64,000 nucleotides of DNA, taken from the NCBI RefSeq assembly GCF_040939455.1, contig NC_134124.1:28657138-28721137 (forward strand), given 5' to 3'. Every line of letters begins with the position of its first letter. Within the stretch, counting starts at the first letter, position 1. This DNA is from Microcebus murinus (taxonomy: Eukaryota; Chordata; Mammalia; Primates; Cheirogaleidae). The notes under the pieces are model-generated. The model saw only the letters and a list, made by a program, of their open reading frames with translations, ran no database searches and was not told the DNA's origin. Position numbers and translations under genes: made by a program. This document shows, one piece after another, positions 48,902 through 60,105 of the stretch.

Positions 48902-50914
48902 ACCCTAATATACAGGGAACACTCACCCATCTTACTGAGTTAAGGTGTCAATTGCAAGTGAAAAAATTTACATGTGAAACTATTTTGAAAAGATTTATAT
49001 ACCTTTGTTTCTTGTTGTTTCCTTAGAAAATGCCTTCAGTTATTAATATTACATCTCTGAGTAAAATATGAGACAAGGTGCAATGGCCAAAATCGGGCCA
49101 TCAGTGCCTACTATTGATTCACATGCTCACACAGACCTCTGAACTGAATCCCCAATTTGGACTGCTGACTTCTGTAAGCAGTCATCACCTTGGTATAATC
49201 TCTCCACTCTGAGCTCTATCCAGGCAAACCTAGTGAGACAGGGTGAATTTAAAAGGCCACCATCAACTGAGCCACGAATTACCAACAGATCCAGTGGTTC
49301 AAGAATAATTTCCTCTTCAGCTTGAAATGTAAGTATGGCTCACTGAGAAGCCGTATTACCTCCTGATTCCATGGAAGGCCTGTCAAAGCAGAACTCACAG
49401 AGTGTAAAGTTTTTAAAGTGCATTTGTTATAGCTTGCTAGTCTGACTATTAAAGTGAAACACTACACACCGTTAAACCTTCAAACTAGCACTGCAAAAAT
49501 ACTTATCAAAAATACAGCCTCTGGGAGATTTGTTTACTCTAGAAATATGCTGTCTTTGCAGTTACTTTTTCCTTAATGAGAAGGCAGTGCAGGATTTGTC
49601 TTTTTCATTGGAGGGCAAAAAGCCAAATAAAGGGAATTGCCCTTAAAGTGACATGGCAATACCCAATTCCTAGGTAGGGCTCAGAAATCTGTCTGAAAGC
49701 ATTTTACATTCTGGAATAAAGTTCCACATTTGAAAACCATTTGTTTTGCCTCAAAATCTTGCGTTCAGCAAGTTACTGATATATAATATGACAGTTGAAA
49801 TGTGAGCCTGAAAATAAGTCCCTCCACCTAAGAAGTATTGTTTTCCTTAAAACAAGATGCTATTTGGAATCATCTAAAATTATCAGGAGCTTAGGGGATG
49901 ATAATGAGTTGAATCAGTACTGTTTTCAAGCACTGTAAAAGTTTCCTGTAAAACTTTAGAAGCAGAGCTGTCTCCAGTTACTGGAGAATTCTGTCTCCGT
50001 TTGTGAACCTGTACATGCATTCTGTTCTTTGGCTCGCTCCTTGAGTGTGGCATTTGCTTGGGGAATGTGTGACCTGCCTTGTCAAACAATACAGGATAGA
50101 GTAAAGGTGGCGAAAAATAAATAAATAAGTAAACCTTCAGAGGCATTTCCTTGCTTTTCCCATTTAATTTTTCATTTGGGTTACAAATGGCATCTCAGAC
50201 AGAAGGAAGCCTCCTGGGTTTGTCAGGATTCTCCGCTGGCCTAATCGGCGAGCATGACACATGTAGAAGTGAGGCACTGAGAGAATTAGTGATTGCATCA
50301 AGCAGGAGGGGAGAATGATCAATTATTCACCACATGCCACCAAACACAAGAAGCATGACCACTGCTTGTCTCTTGCCTTCTCTCCTCTGTGCACACAAAC
50401 AAAGCTCTTCCCGCAGCCTACATGCCATGCCGTTCAGAGAAATGCTCCCTCCAAGTAATTCTCATTTTCGCCAATCCATTTATATCCAGGTTTTTAACTG
50501 GACAACCATAATGGAGGAAGTAAGTTAATGAATGCCCTCTTAGTTTGCTTTCGTCATTCTCTTCTCTCCATTTATTAAAACACAAAAGAACATAACGAAG
50601 ACTCAGATGAGTGATCGTGAGAATAAATTTATTATATTAATATAAAATCCACCTAGAAAATGCCTGTAACATCCTGAAAGTAATGCAAAGGATTTGATAG
50701 ATTTCTTCAGATTTTCTGTGTTTAAAAGAGACACTTCCTGCATGGAAAGACACTAGAGATTATTGTGACATTAAAGAACATTCCCAGCACTTGTTTTATT
50801 TACATATCTAGGTAGCAGTCATTTCTTTAGTAGACAGGCATTCTTGAGTAAGGGAATATGGACAAGTAGGCAATTTTTGAGTGATAATCATTATTTGGTA
50901 ACCCATCTCTGTCG
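48902..50914. other. Non-repetitive DNA with CNE-like patches
   Basis: No recognised transposon in 2 kb, unusual for this window. 49540-49720 and 50160-50330 have balanced composition and some CpG ('ctggcctaatcggcgagcat' near 50237). No exon is recognised. It could hold conserved non-coding elements (inference). Confidence 0.3.
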
Positions 50915-51062
50915 TTTATGAAGCATGTCATTTGAACAGGTCACTTACACTTCTGATGTCCAAAATCTCTTTATCATCCGGTAATACGTACTTCACAGGG
51001 TTGTTAGAAGAATTAAATGAGACGATATTTGAAAAACATTCAATCGATGTTACTTGCCATCT
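50915..51062 (+). repeat. MIR SINE, forward
   Basis: 'catttgaacaggtcacttac', 'aaaatctctttatcatccgg', 'acttcacagggttgttagaa' and 'gaattaaatgagacgatatt' match forward MIR. Confidence 0.85.
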
Positions 51063-51249
51063 ATGCATTTATGGCTGTTGCTCAAATGTTCTGCATATTT
51101 GCTGGTTATTAAAATTTACAGTGGATACCAGAAGAGGTCAACACTTCTTCCTCTCAGATTGTAATATTCTCTACATTGCTTCTGCTTCTGAAAGAAACAA
51201 TTATGGATTCTTTCAAAATATCTTCATTTTACTGAGGTCTATATTTATT

Positions 51250-51428
51250 ATGTAGATTTATCATTTACTGAGATTCAATATGTGTCAGGAACTATACTAA
51301 GCTATCTTTGGCTTCTGTGATCTCTTTGCATCCTCACAATAATCCTTAGAAAAACATATCATAACTTCCATTTTACAGATGAATAAATTGAGACTCAGAG
51401 AGGTTAAGTATCCTTAATCCCAGAAAAT
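51250..51428 (-). repeat. MIR SINE, reverse
   Basis: 'tgtgtcaggaactatactaa', 'ttgcatcctcacaataatcc', 'ttccattttacagatgaata' and 'gagactcagagaggttaagt' match reverse MIR. It faces the forward MIR 190 bp upstream. Confidence 0.9.
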
Positions 51429-51454
51429 CAACTCAATATACTCTAATCTCAAAT

Positions 51455-51608
51455 CTTTAACGTACACACAAATGACCTGGGGGATCTTGTTGAGATGCAG
51501 ACTCAGACTTGGGAGATCTGGGATGAGGCTGGGGAATCTGCATCTCTAACAAGCTCCTTTGTGGTACCAACCCTGCTGGTTACCACACCACACTTGATGT
51601 AGCAAGAC
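51455..51608 (-). mobile_element. MER5-like hAT MITE, reverse
   Basis: 'acacacaaatgacctggggg', 'atcttgttgagatgcagact', 'gaggctggggaatctgcatc' and 'tctctaacaagctcctttgt' are MER5-type landmarks. Confidence 0.65.
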
Positions 51609-52414
51609 TCTAATACACTATGTCATACAACTTTCAATCTTGGTAATAAACCTCAGTAACTATCAATTAAGTAAAATATGAAGTACTAGTTGAAGGATTG
51701 AGAAAGAAAAATGTAAAGCAAAAGGACATCTGATTTGTTCTGGTGGAATTTTCTGGAATTAGCAACTCATGTTTTCTTGGGCCCATGTCATAGTATAAAA
51801 ACAGGTATTTGACTCTGTGATAAATGACCTTTGACATATACATGTGTTTCCTTTCACTGAGCCAGTTTTCTTGGCCACACTGAGTCCCAAGCCATATTTG
51901 GTGTACAGGAGACTGACCACCGAGTAGACGAGGGGACATTGCCTTTGCCAACTGGCTACTTTCCAGGTCCCTCTCTCACTTGTCACGTCTCCGTCTTCCT
52001 GATTGAGTGCCAACACTACAAGTCATCCTGGGCTCAGATGAGAAACCAGGAGAGTGCATTTTTTATTAAAATAATAGTATCCTAACATTAAGGAAGGATA
52101 AAAAATGGGATGAGGAAAAAGAAGGAAGGGAGAGGAGAAAGGAGAAAAAAACAATAGCAGAGGAGAGAAAGTACGATAAACACGAGGACCACAGACTTTA
52201 CAGTTGTCGAGGCCTCAAAATCCAGGAGGCATAAGACAAAAAAATCTTCGGAGCTAATCTGCCACCTGCTTTCATCCTGAAAATGATGTGTCTCATCTAT
52301 CCCTGCCTGATGTGGTCCAAGGACACTTTTAACCTTTAGTCCATGGTTGTCATGTGACTTCATTTCCAAAACATTTGCTCTCAGTCCCCCTCCTCGGAAG
52401 AAATAGTAAAGAAT
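51609..52414. other. Unassigned DNA
   Basis: Two minus-strand frames overlap here (85-94 codons at 51667-52016, 110 codons at 52088-52420). Neither shows a known domain, and the second ends in a poly-Phe/Leu run coded by a purine-rich (plus strand) tract at 52085-52150. I see no gene. Confidence 0.4.
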
Positions 52415-52535
52415 CAGCACCAGATATTAATGAGTACCTACTATGTGCCAGGCACTGTGGTGAACAGGAGGGAATTTGGGTCCTCCTGAAGCTGAGAGTC
52501 TGTTGGGGAAGACACAGGCTCAGCCAAATGCAACT
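52415..52535 (-). repeat. L2 LINE 3' fragment, reverse
   Basis: 'gagtacctactatgtgccag', 'gcactgtggtgaacaggagg', 'gggtcctcctgaagctgaga' and 'gtctgttggggaagacacag' match the reverse L2 3' end well. Confidence 0.85.
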
Positions 52536-52875
52536 ACCCACGGAGACTCTGCCTATCTATCTAACAAGGCCCTGAGACAATGGCTTCCAGCCTACAAATC
52601 TCAAAGTTCCCTTCTCTGACTTTTACGTATAAGTCTTTGGTATCAGGCCATTAATTGTTCCTTATAAGAGTAGTTCAACTAATAGAAAGATAAATAAATA
52701 AAGTGACTTTTCTTCATTGTGTTGAAGCAGTTATGCAGAGGTGTGTGTATGTTTCTTTTAACATTCTACAATATTATATTATATATTTAATTCTACTGTG
52801 GTTAACGCAGATTCCAATTCCCCATAGGAGTATCACTATGCTTACGAGTAGACACATCCAAGCCAAATAAAGGTA

Positions 52876-52880
<5 letters not shown>

Positions 52881-52940
<60 letters not shown>
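52881..52940. repeat. Compound (TG)20(AG)10 array
   Basis: Perfect (TG)20 at 52881-52920 followed by (AG)10 at 52921-52940, the same layout as at 43105. Confidence 0.98.
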
Positions 52941-52942
<2 letters not shown>

Positions 52943-53049
52943 AATACACGCCATCTAAGTAAAGCAAACTATGTTTGTTTTTTCTCTTTCATTCCAAATA
53001 GTGAAGATTATGTGGGCTGGAGGGATACAAATCCATATAAATGTATGTT

Positions 53050-53480
53050 CATGGCTTCATCCAGTCAACCCTCAGGTATGGTTCTAGCATAAGGGAGCAA
53101 AAGGAAGTGCAGGCCTCATACTTATAGAGTTTGCATCATAGTAAGAGAGACAGAGAATAATCAGAATAATGCACGTAAGTACACACACAAAACAAGAATA
53201 TGTTATGAAATAGAGTTATCTCACTCTGAAGCACATAACAAAGGAATCTGAACTAACATAGCTTTTGGAGAAGGTGGATTTTTAAGGAGGATTTCTCTAG
53301 GAGGTGATGTTAAACCATGACTCAGGACAAGCTGCAAATGGGAGCAAGCTTGTTGGGGAAGGGCACATGGTATGTTCTAGAAACTGAATGGCTAGTGTGT
53401 CTAAGGACAGAGACAGTAGAAGAAGCAGCAGGCAGAGGCCATGTATAACATGTGGTCCCTCAGGTGAGTAGGATGGGAAT
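53050..53480 (-). repeat. L2 LINE fragment, reverse
   Basis: 'cagtcaaccctcaggtatgg', 'tcatacttatagagtttgca', 'aggatttctctaggaggtga' and 'agaaactgaatggctagtgt' follow the order of a reverse L2 stretch of about 430 bp. Confidence 0.6.
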
Positions 53481-54184
53481 AATCATATAAAAAAGCAAAA
53501 CATAGTATTTATTTGGTTCAGCCCTCACCACGATATTTTAAGTATGCAGGGAAGGGATGAGATGCTGGGGAACACAGATCCCATTTCTTTTGTCTCAGAC
53601 TGTTTGTCCCGAGATTCCTTACTGAGTTAGCACATGCCGTCCATGTGTCTATGTGCCAAAGTGGCCCTCTCTTGATTCTGACTTTGTCTGAAAAGATGCT
53701 GTTTGCAATTTCCTACATGATTCTGTGCTACAGCAGAAACTGGGATAAAAGAGACAGAAAATCATCTTCCATTGGATTTGCATTATTATATCTGTATGAT
53801 AAAAGTGGTGTTTTATGTAGAATTCTGAGTGTTGTCCATAGGGACAGGGATGGAGCAATATATTTTACCTGAGCCATAAAAAAATGGTTGCATAAGTTGT
53901 GCAGGGACCAACTTGAGTGACAGATTTGCTAAACAACCAAAGATCACCATCATCCTTGCCTCTGACTTGTCCACCCTCATTCTCTCAACTAGATTCCCCA
54001 GGATTTTGCAAGGATTTCAAGCCCATGAATGCCCTCAGTCCCATCGTCTCATATAAATAGACTTCTGGTTAAGTCATTAACCCAAACACATCCTCAACCC
54101 CAGTACATCTCCTGTGATGTGTATTCACTGCTCAGCCTTCTGATTCTAAGAATGTATGCTGTGACATAAGTCCCAAATAAATTA
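53481..54184. other. Unassigned DNA
   Basis: No named repeat. Frames at 53645-53872 (plus, 75 codons) and its antisense are not recognisable proteins. Confidence 0.4.
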
Positions 54185-54250
54185 AAACAAGAATTTATTG
54201 GACACCTACTGTGAATTCAGCATATGTAATACTTTAAAGAATATCAGTGA
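54185..54250 (-). repeat. Short L2 3' fragment, reverse
   Basis: 'aagaatttattggacaccta' and 'ctgtgaattcagcatatgta' recall the reverse L2 end. Confidence 0.45.
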
Positions 54251-54319
54251 CTCAAAATGCCCAATGTCTTCACTATAATTTATGAACTTGGCCATTGGGA
54301 TGAGTTTAGAAATGAAAGG

Positions 54320-54690
54320 TCCAGGAATTGGGCTTGTATTCCTGTTGCTTCAATGATCAAGTATAGGACCTTAGGAAAACCACTAAATCTGTGGGCTTCA
54401 ACTCTCTTTTTGATTCTTTTTAAAAAGTGGAGATACTGCTTCATTCATTTATTCATTTGATTTATTCATTCATTGATGTCATATCTCTTCATGCTTCTTA
54501 TACATAAGGTAATAGAAGCCCCAGGGATACAAGGGTGAGACAAAGACACTTGGGTTCCACACTTGTGGAAATTATAGTCTTGGTACAGAGTTGTTCTGAG
54601 AATCAACTAAGGTAATAACTGCAAAAGAACTTTAAAAAGGACAAATATTATACAGGTATTAATATTATTCATCACCCTCATGCTTAAGAA
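54320..54690 (+). repeat. MIR SINE, forward, split by an L2 fragment
   Basis: Left part: 'accttaggaaaaccactaaa' and 'tttaaaaagtggagatactg' ending near 54440. Right part from about 54587: 'gagttgttctgagaatcaac', 'aaggtaataactgcaaaaga'. The two halves are adjacent in MIR. Confidence 0.7.
54441..54586 (-). repeat. L2 LINE 3' fragment inserted in MIR, reverse
   Basis: Starts with the inverted (TTCA)n-like tail (54441-54475). It continues 'agccccagggatacaagggt', 'gagacaaagacacttgggtt' and 'cacttgtggaaattatagtc' in the reverse L2 order. Confidence 0.75.
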
Positions 54691-55779
54691 ATTTGGAGCA
54701 CTTTCAGGACGACGATGCTAAAATGCATAAAATATACAGAAATAAATTTTACAAGAAAGGATAGACCCAGGCAATATATTTTACAGTCTAGTCCACCAAC
54801 GCAGTAAAATTCTAAGACAGACATTTGAAGCTGAAATGGAATGATCAGAGAGTTTTCTTAGAGGAGATGAAACTTGAGTTGGCCCCTTGCCAGGTGACTT
54901 CCCATAGAGGATCACCAATGACACTGCTTTCTTGGTCCTTAGACTGTTTCATGAATAAGAATGACCATGGTAAATCGGTATATTGTGTTGACATATTTAA
55001 CACATTATCGCTGCCATAATAACCATGCAACTGGATTTAATTATTTCTCTTCTAACAGCATGGTTTTGAAGCAGATTTAGAGATTTTAGTGTTTCTTAAA
55101 ACCTAATGGAAAAGAAACTGATGGCTTTACAGAAAAAATAGAAAGGTGATTTACTTCCTCTACTGAAAATGCAGCAGATACCCTGTTGTTTCCTCTGACT
55201 CTGTTGAATTATAGTATGGTCAGTGGAATTGATATTCAGCTCAATACCATTCTTTGAAGCTGGTAATTCTTTGTGGATATAATCTGTTCCTTACTTGTTA
55301 CTTTAAGTCATATTTTGCAAAGGAACCTCATACTCTCCTGGGGAACTTGGCCATATTAACAATTATGACATAATAAAATAAAATAACTTGTGAAATTGGT
55401 GATAAAATGCTTCGATATTTGTTGAAATAAAAAGCAGTAGTGTATTTCATTAAAAAATGTGTAAAAAACAAAAAACACCTCCAACTGGGTTTCTCAGTAT
55501 TTCATTCGTTTCCAAGTGGGCTCTTAAATGTAAGATATTAAATTTAAAGTAAATATGAATGTTCCTCTAAAGCCAAAAGCTTTTGAAGAGAAATGTGAAA
55601 AATATATGTTAAGGGTTTATATGATAGAGCAGTTTTTATTTAAAACCTTTTTGGTATACCTATGGTAGTTACAAAAATCTAACTATCTATTAAGTTTATT
55701 TTGTTTCTGTATTTAACCCCAATTACCCTGTGCAAGGGAATTCTTTTAAAATTTAATTCCCCCTCTCCTTTTTTTTTTC
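54691..55779. other. Unassigned AT-rich DNA
   Basis: No gene or named repeat. Confidence 0.45.
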
Positions 55780-56060
55780 TCTGCTTCTGCAAGCCTTTTT
55801 CCCCCTCATGTAAATTGCAGCAGGTGCACAAAATTGAAGACATCACAATTAAATGTAATCAAATATTTTAGGCACTAATGAACAGCTCCAGGAAAACAAG
55901 TCAAAAGAAAAAAAAAAAAAGCCTTTAAGTGAGTGGATTTTCAAACACCCAAGGCACCATAGGACCAATTAAGAGAGTCAGATACCAGGACACATACTGA
56001 CATTAATTATCTTTGAGTTCAGGGAAATAAAAAATAAAAGCAACAATTATCATAATAAAT
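55780..56060. promoter_or_regulatory. Candidate conserved non-coding element
   Basis: Non-repetitive, with dense homeodomain-type ATTA cores: 'acatcacaattaaatgtaat' near 55840, 'gcaccataggaccaattaag' near 55951 and 'gacattaattatctttgagt' near 55999. An E-box-like 'gcagcaggtgcac' lies near 55818. There is a 13-A run near 55907. It resembles conserved developmental enhancers in texture; conservation was not tested. Confidence 0.22.
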
Positions 56061-59000
56061 CTCCACACAGTGCTTGTAAGTTGTGCTAATCTACAACACA
56101 CCTGGGTTTCAGATATTTAAGGCGAATACTCAATCAGTTGGTAACGACCTCACAGAGGAGCTCATGGGACATTTTTTCCTTCCTGTGATCTGCCAATCAG
56201 ATAGAGGGGCTAAAATGATGTCCAACAGCTATGTCTGTTTTATTTCTCATCACTCACATGAGTTGCAGACAGAGACACTGCATAATTTATTCAATAAAGT
56301 AAGTCACAAAGCCAGTATTCTCTTTAGGGGATGTTTATTCAAAAAGAAGGAAAAGTCAAGAATAGATATTCAAGGTAAAAGTTTGAAATCGTTGGAGTCC
56401 CAAAGTCCCAGGATGTCTCTGTAAATTTATTCTCCCTGAAGCCAAAAAGAATCTTACTAAAGAGAACAAATATTTCAGTTTGGGAATATGGGTTTTCATT
56501 TTAAAAAATGCACAGGAGGGGTCAGAGAAAGAAAGTTAAATGCTATAAGCAAAGAGAAATAGAAAGAAAAAAACGTGTTATTAAAATTGACCTAAATTCT
56601 ATTGATAATTTGAAATGATCATAATATGTTAACAAAAAGGAGGATATTTAAAAGTCAGAAGGTTGCTAGGTTTCTTCAACCCGGGGGAAAATTAACATAA
56701 ATATATTAATTGTTGGAAAGAACTATACAAGTGTTTTTATGTTGAATGCCCTCAATGGGATCCTGGTAGAAGTGTAAATATATCTTCCTAAATTGTTGAT
56801 TAATAGTTAAATATATTAATATTTTTCAGTGGACTCCTAGTGGTATTAAATGAAAAAGAAAACAAAGATATGTTCTTTAATCTTCTTGTCCACTCTCTAA
56901 ACCTTCAGGATCACTCTCTTCTTGAGAAAAGATACATTCAATTTTTATGTGATTTTCAAATTTTTTAACTAATTTCAATACTTGGGGCCATGATGTTTAT
57001 GCCCAAAATATAACTTTGATTTATTTTCTCTCCTAATCAATTGAGAATTATGATGACGTATGTGGCAATTTCTTGAATATTAAAAGATATATGACATTAG
57101 ATGGCATGTGACATTTGTATATATTATTTATGCAATTTTTGAATATTTTATAATGTACTACAAACAGAAGAACATATATAAAAATATTTTTGTTTCTTAG
57201 ATCCACAATTTTATAGGCTAAAAAATGTTGTAAAAGATAGAAAAAAGTAAACAAATGCATTTATTATTATGCTATACTTGACACAGATTAAAAGTGCTTC
57301 TAATCTGAACATTGGAGAAAACAAAGTGGCAGTTTTTTACCTACTGCTTATTAATACACTAGTCCCAACACATGATGGAAATTCATCTTTAGATTATGTA
57401 CTTTGCAGCAACATTTTGATTTCTTGTAAATTATATGCCTTCAGATTGAATGCCACCGCTTGGTGGAAAACTGAGTTATTTTTATTGTACATCTGCACAT
57501 GGCTATATAAACTATGGCATGGTCAAATGTTAGCCCGCCATTTTTAAAAATAAATCAATATTTTAGAAATGTAGCTTTGGCTTCTGAAAAAGCTTATTTT
57601 AGTGTTTTATCAAATTTAGAAAACGCAAAAAAATGTTGACACATTTTATTACATCAAAATTTAAAATGTATTTATACCAAAAGGCAGGATTTAAAAAAAA
57701 ATAAGGTGTAAGACATTAAAAAATGGAAAAAAATTGCAACACTTATATAGCAAAAGGTTACTAACCCTTTACTAGTAACCTTAATAAATAAAAGTTCCCA
57801 TAAATCAGTTCAAAAATACTTACATGATACTGGGAGTTTCCTCCCTCAGCTCTTCCAGTTAGGGCAGGAAGTATGTTTCTGCCCCCACAAACCCACAGGG
57901 CTTATTTTCAGCATGGCTAGTTTAAGAAAATAAAAAATTGAAAAATTAAAATTAAAATATACTGAATAATAAAACTAAATTAGGGTGAACAAACATATAA
58001 AATGGTACTAGTGTGCACATTTTAAGTGCATTAAGTGCCCAAGTGTGAAAACAATGGCATTTTTCAAGTCTCAAATTTATAAAAAATAAATTGATAATAC
58101 TCACCATCATAATAAATTTATAAATTGGTAAATATAAAATCTCTTTATTAAAGGTTTTTAATTTATAACATCTTTTATTAATTAGAATTTTTAAAATTAG
58201 AATCAGTGCCTATGTCATCATTTGGGATTGAGTAAATAATGTTGCATCTATAAACAGATTATATTAGCCATTGAAAATCAGAATTTTAAATTTATTGACA
58301 TGAAAGACTTCTGTAACATATATTTGAGAAAAAGTAACACATATTTAAATGTTACATAGCATTACTCCATTAATTATTGAGTATATTTATCACATTGTAT
58401 ATATATATATATACTGTATAAATTAATCACATATATATTATATGTACTAAACTGGAATGATAAAAGTGGTTATATCTGGAAACTGGGCTTAAAGGCACTA
58501 TTTCCTACCTATATTTCCATATTTTTCAAATGATTTACATTATTTTAATAATCAGAAACCTATTTGAATAAGGAATTATTGACATTTTTACACTTATTCA
58601 GATTTTTTACTATATTCATATTATTAGAGATTTGTCTGTCTCTTTGTTTTTTGTCTGTTTTGTTTTTGTCTGTCTCTTTGTTTTTATTATAATTAATATA
58701 ATTATTAGTTACATGCACAATTAGTGTTTTAGAAGAAAGATTCTGAAATAGAATGGGCCAAGAAAAGCAATATTTTGGGATTCTTTATAATAACTGAGAA
58801 ATTACTTTTCCAAAATACACTAGTAACATGTATTTACATGACCTAACTGCAAAAAGGCTAGCAAAGCATTCATCTGTGCTACCTTTCTAACTTCAGGAGG
58901 GAGAAAGGCCAACATTTTAACTATTTCCAGTGCATTTCATATAGCAAAGAGAACACAGGATAAAGACTGGAATACTTTTATTCAGCTCCACCACTGAGCA

Positions 59001-59389
59001 AAACACATAATGTAGGAACAACTTAGTTGTTCACAAATGTTTGAACTTTAATGAAAGATATCACAGGTCACTTCCAAATGAAACTTCTTTGGTTTAAAAC
59101 AAAATGTGTTCTAGTTTTTGCTCCTTTCTTTCTCCCAAACTGGCAACACACATGTTTTGTTTTACTGACAAAAAAGTTTTTGTCTTTTAATTGAGCAAAT
59201 ATTTAGATCACAATCAGGAATGTTCACATAAATATCCAGATAGCTGACTTCTGGTAAATCCAAACTGGACCCACCTTTCAGAAAGTAGCATAACCTGGGA
59301 CTTTGTGATGGACAGGGCTGAGCAGATGCTTACCAGGTAGCATGATCCCAGCCATTCCCTGTTTCTTTGCCTGACAGGAAAAAGAGATA
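56061..59389. other. Unassigned AT-rich DNA
   Basis: 3.3 kb, very AT-rich between 56580 and 58760. The 113-codon plus frame at 56083-56424 has no recognisable domain. A short (AT)n run lies at 58399-58412, and a ttgtctgtctctttg unit is repeated at about 58632-58682. Confidence 0.45.
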
Positions 59390-60105
59390 CAGTAGTCCCC
59401 CTTATTGGAGGTTTCACTTTCTGAAAATTCACTTTCTGAGTTTTCAGTTACCCATGGCCAACCATGGCCTGAAAATATTATACTACTACAATTGTGCTTT
59501 GGGACAATCACTAAGTAAAATAAGGGTCATTTGAACACAAGCACTGGGATACCTTGACAGTCAATCTGATAACCAAGATGGATACCAGGTGACTAAGGGT
59601 GGGAGCTTGACAGATGGAGATGCTGGACAAAGTAATGATTTACACATTTCTCGGGCTGGACCCAGCAGGATGGCGGGCACTTTCAACATGCTTCTCAGAA
59701 TGGTTTTCATTTTAAACTTATGAATTGTTTACTTGTGGAATTTCCCATTTATATCACAATGCTAAGTCATTCACCTCACTTTATCTCATCACATAAGCAT
59801 TTTTTCATCTCACACCATCACAAGAAAAAAGGTAAGTAAAGTACAAGATTTGAGAGAGAAAGAGAAACCATATTCATATAACTTTTCTTACTGCTATATA
59901 CTATTACTTATTGTTATAATGGCTCTATTTCTTTTTAATTATAGTTGTTAGTCTTTTACTGTGCCTAATTTGTAAATAAAATTTTTTCATAGGTATATAT
60001 GCACAGGAAATAATTAGCGTATATAGGGATTGTTACTATTCACAGTTTCACGTATCCACTGGTATAGTCTTGGAATGTATCTCCTGAATATAAGGGGGAG
60101 TCCTG
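59390..60105. mobile_element. Complete Tigger-type (Tc1/mariner) non-autonomous element, ~716 bp
   Basis: Left end 'cagtagtcccccttattgga' at 59390 and right end '...tataagggggagtcctg' at 60105 are inverted repeats, each flanked by TA (59388-59389 and 60106-60107). Subterminal landmarks 'gttttcagttacccatggcc' and 'tagtcttggaatgtatctcc' and the internal 'tgaacacaagcactgggata' identify a Tigger-related MITE family; I cannot fix the subfamily. Short frames on the minus strand at 59214-59511 lie inside it and are not genes. Confidence 0.85.

Noticed and set aside
52088..52420. 110-codon minus frame with a hydrophobic C-terminus
   Set aside because: The hydrophobic end is coded by a purine-rich (plus strand) low-complexity tract. 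The rest matches nothing I know and no splice structure is visible.
56083..56424. 113-codon plus frame
   Set aside because: No domain and no splice or promoter context. Frames of this length are expected by chance in 64 kb read in six frames.
59214..59511. Two overlapping minus frames of 72 and 77 codons
   Set aside because: They overlap the left end of the Tigger-type element and have no transposase features.
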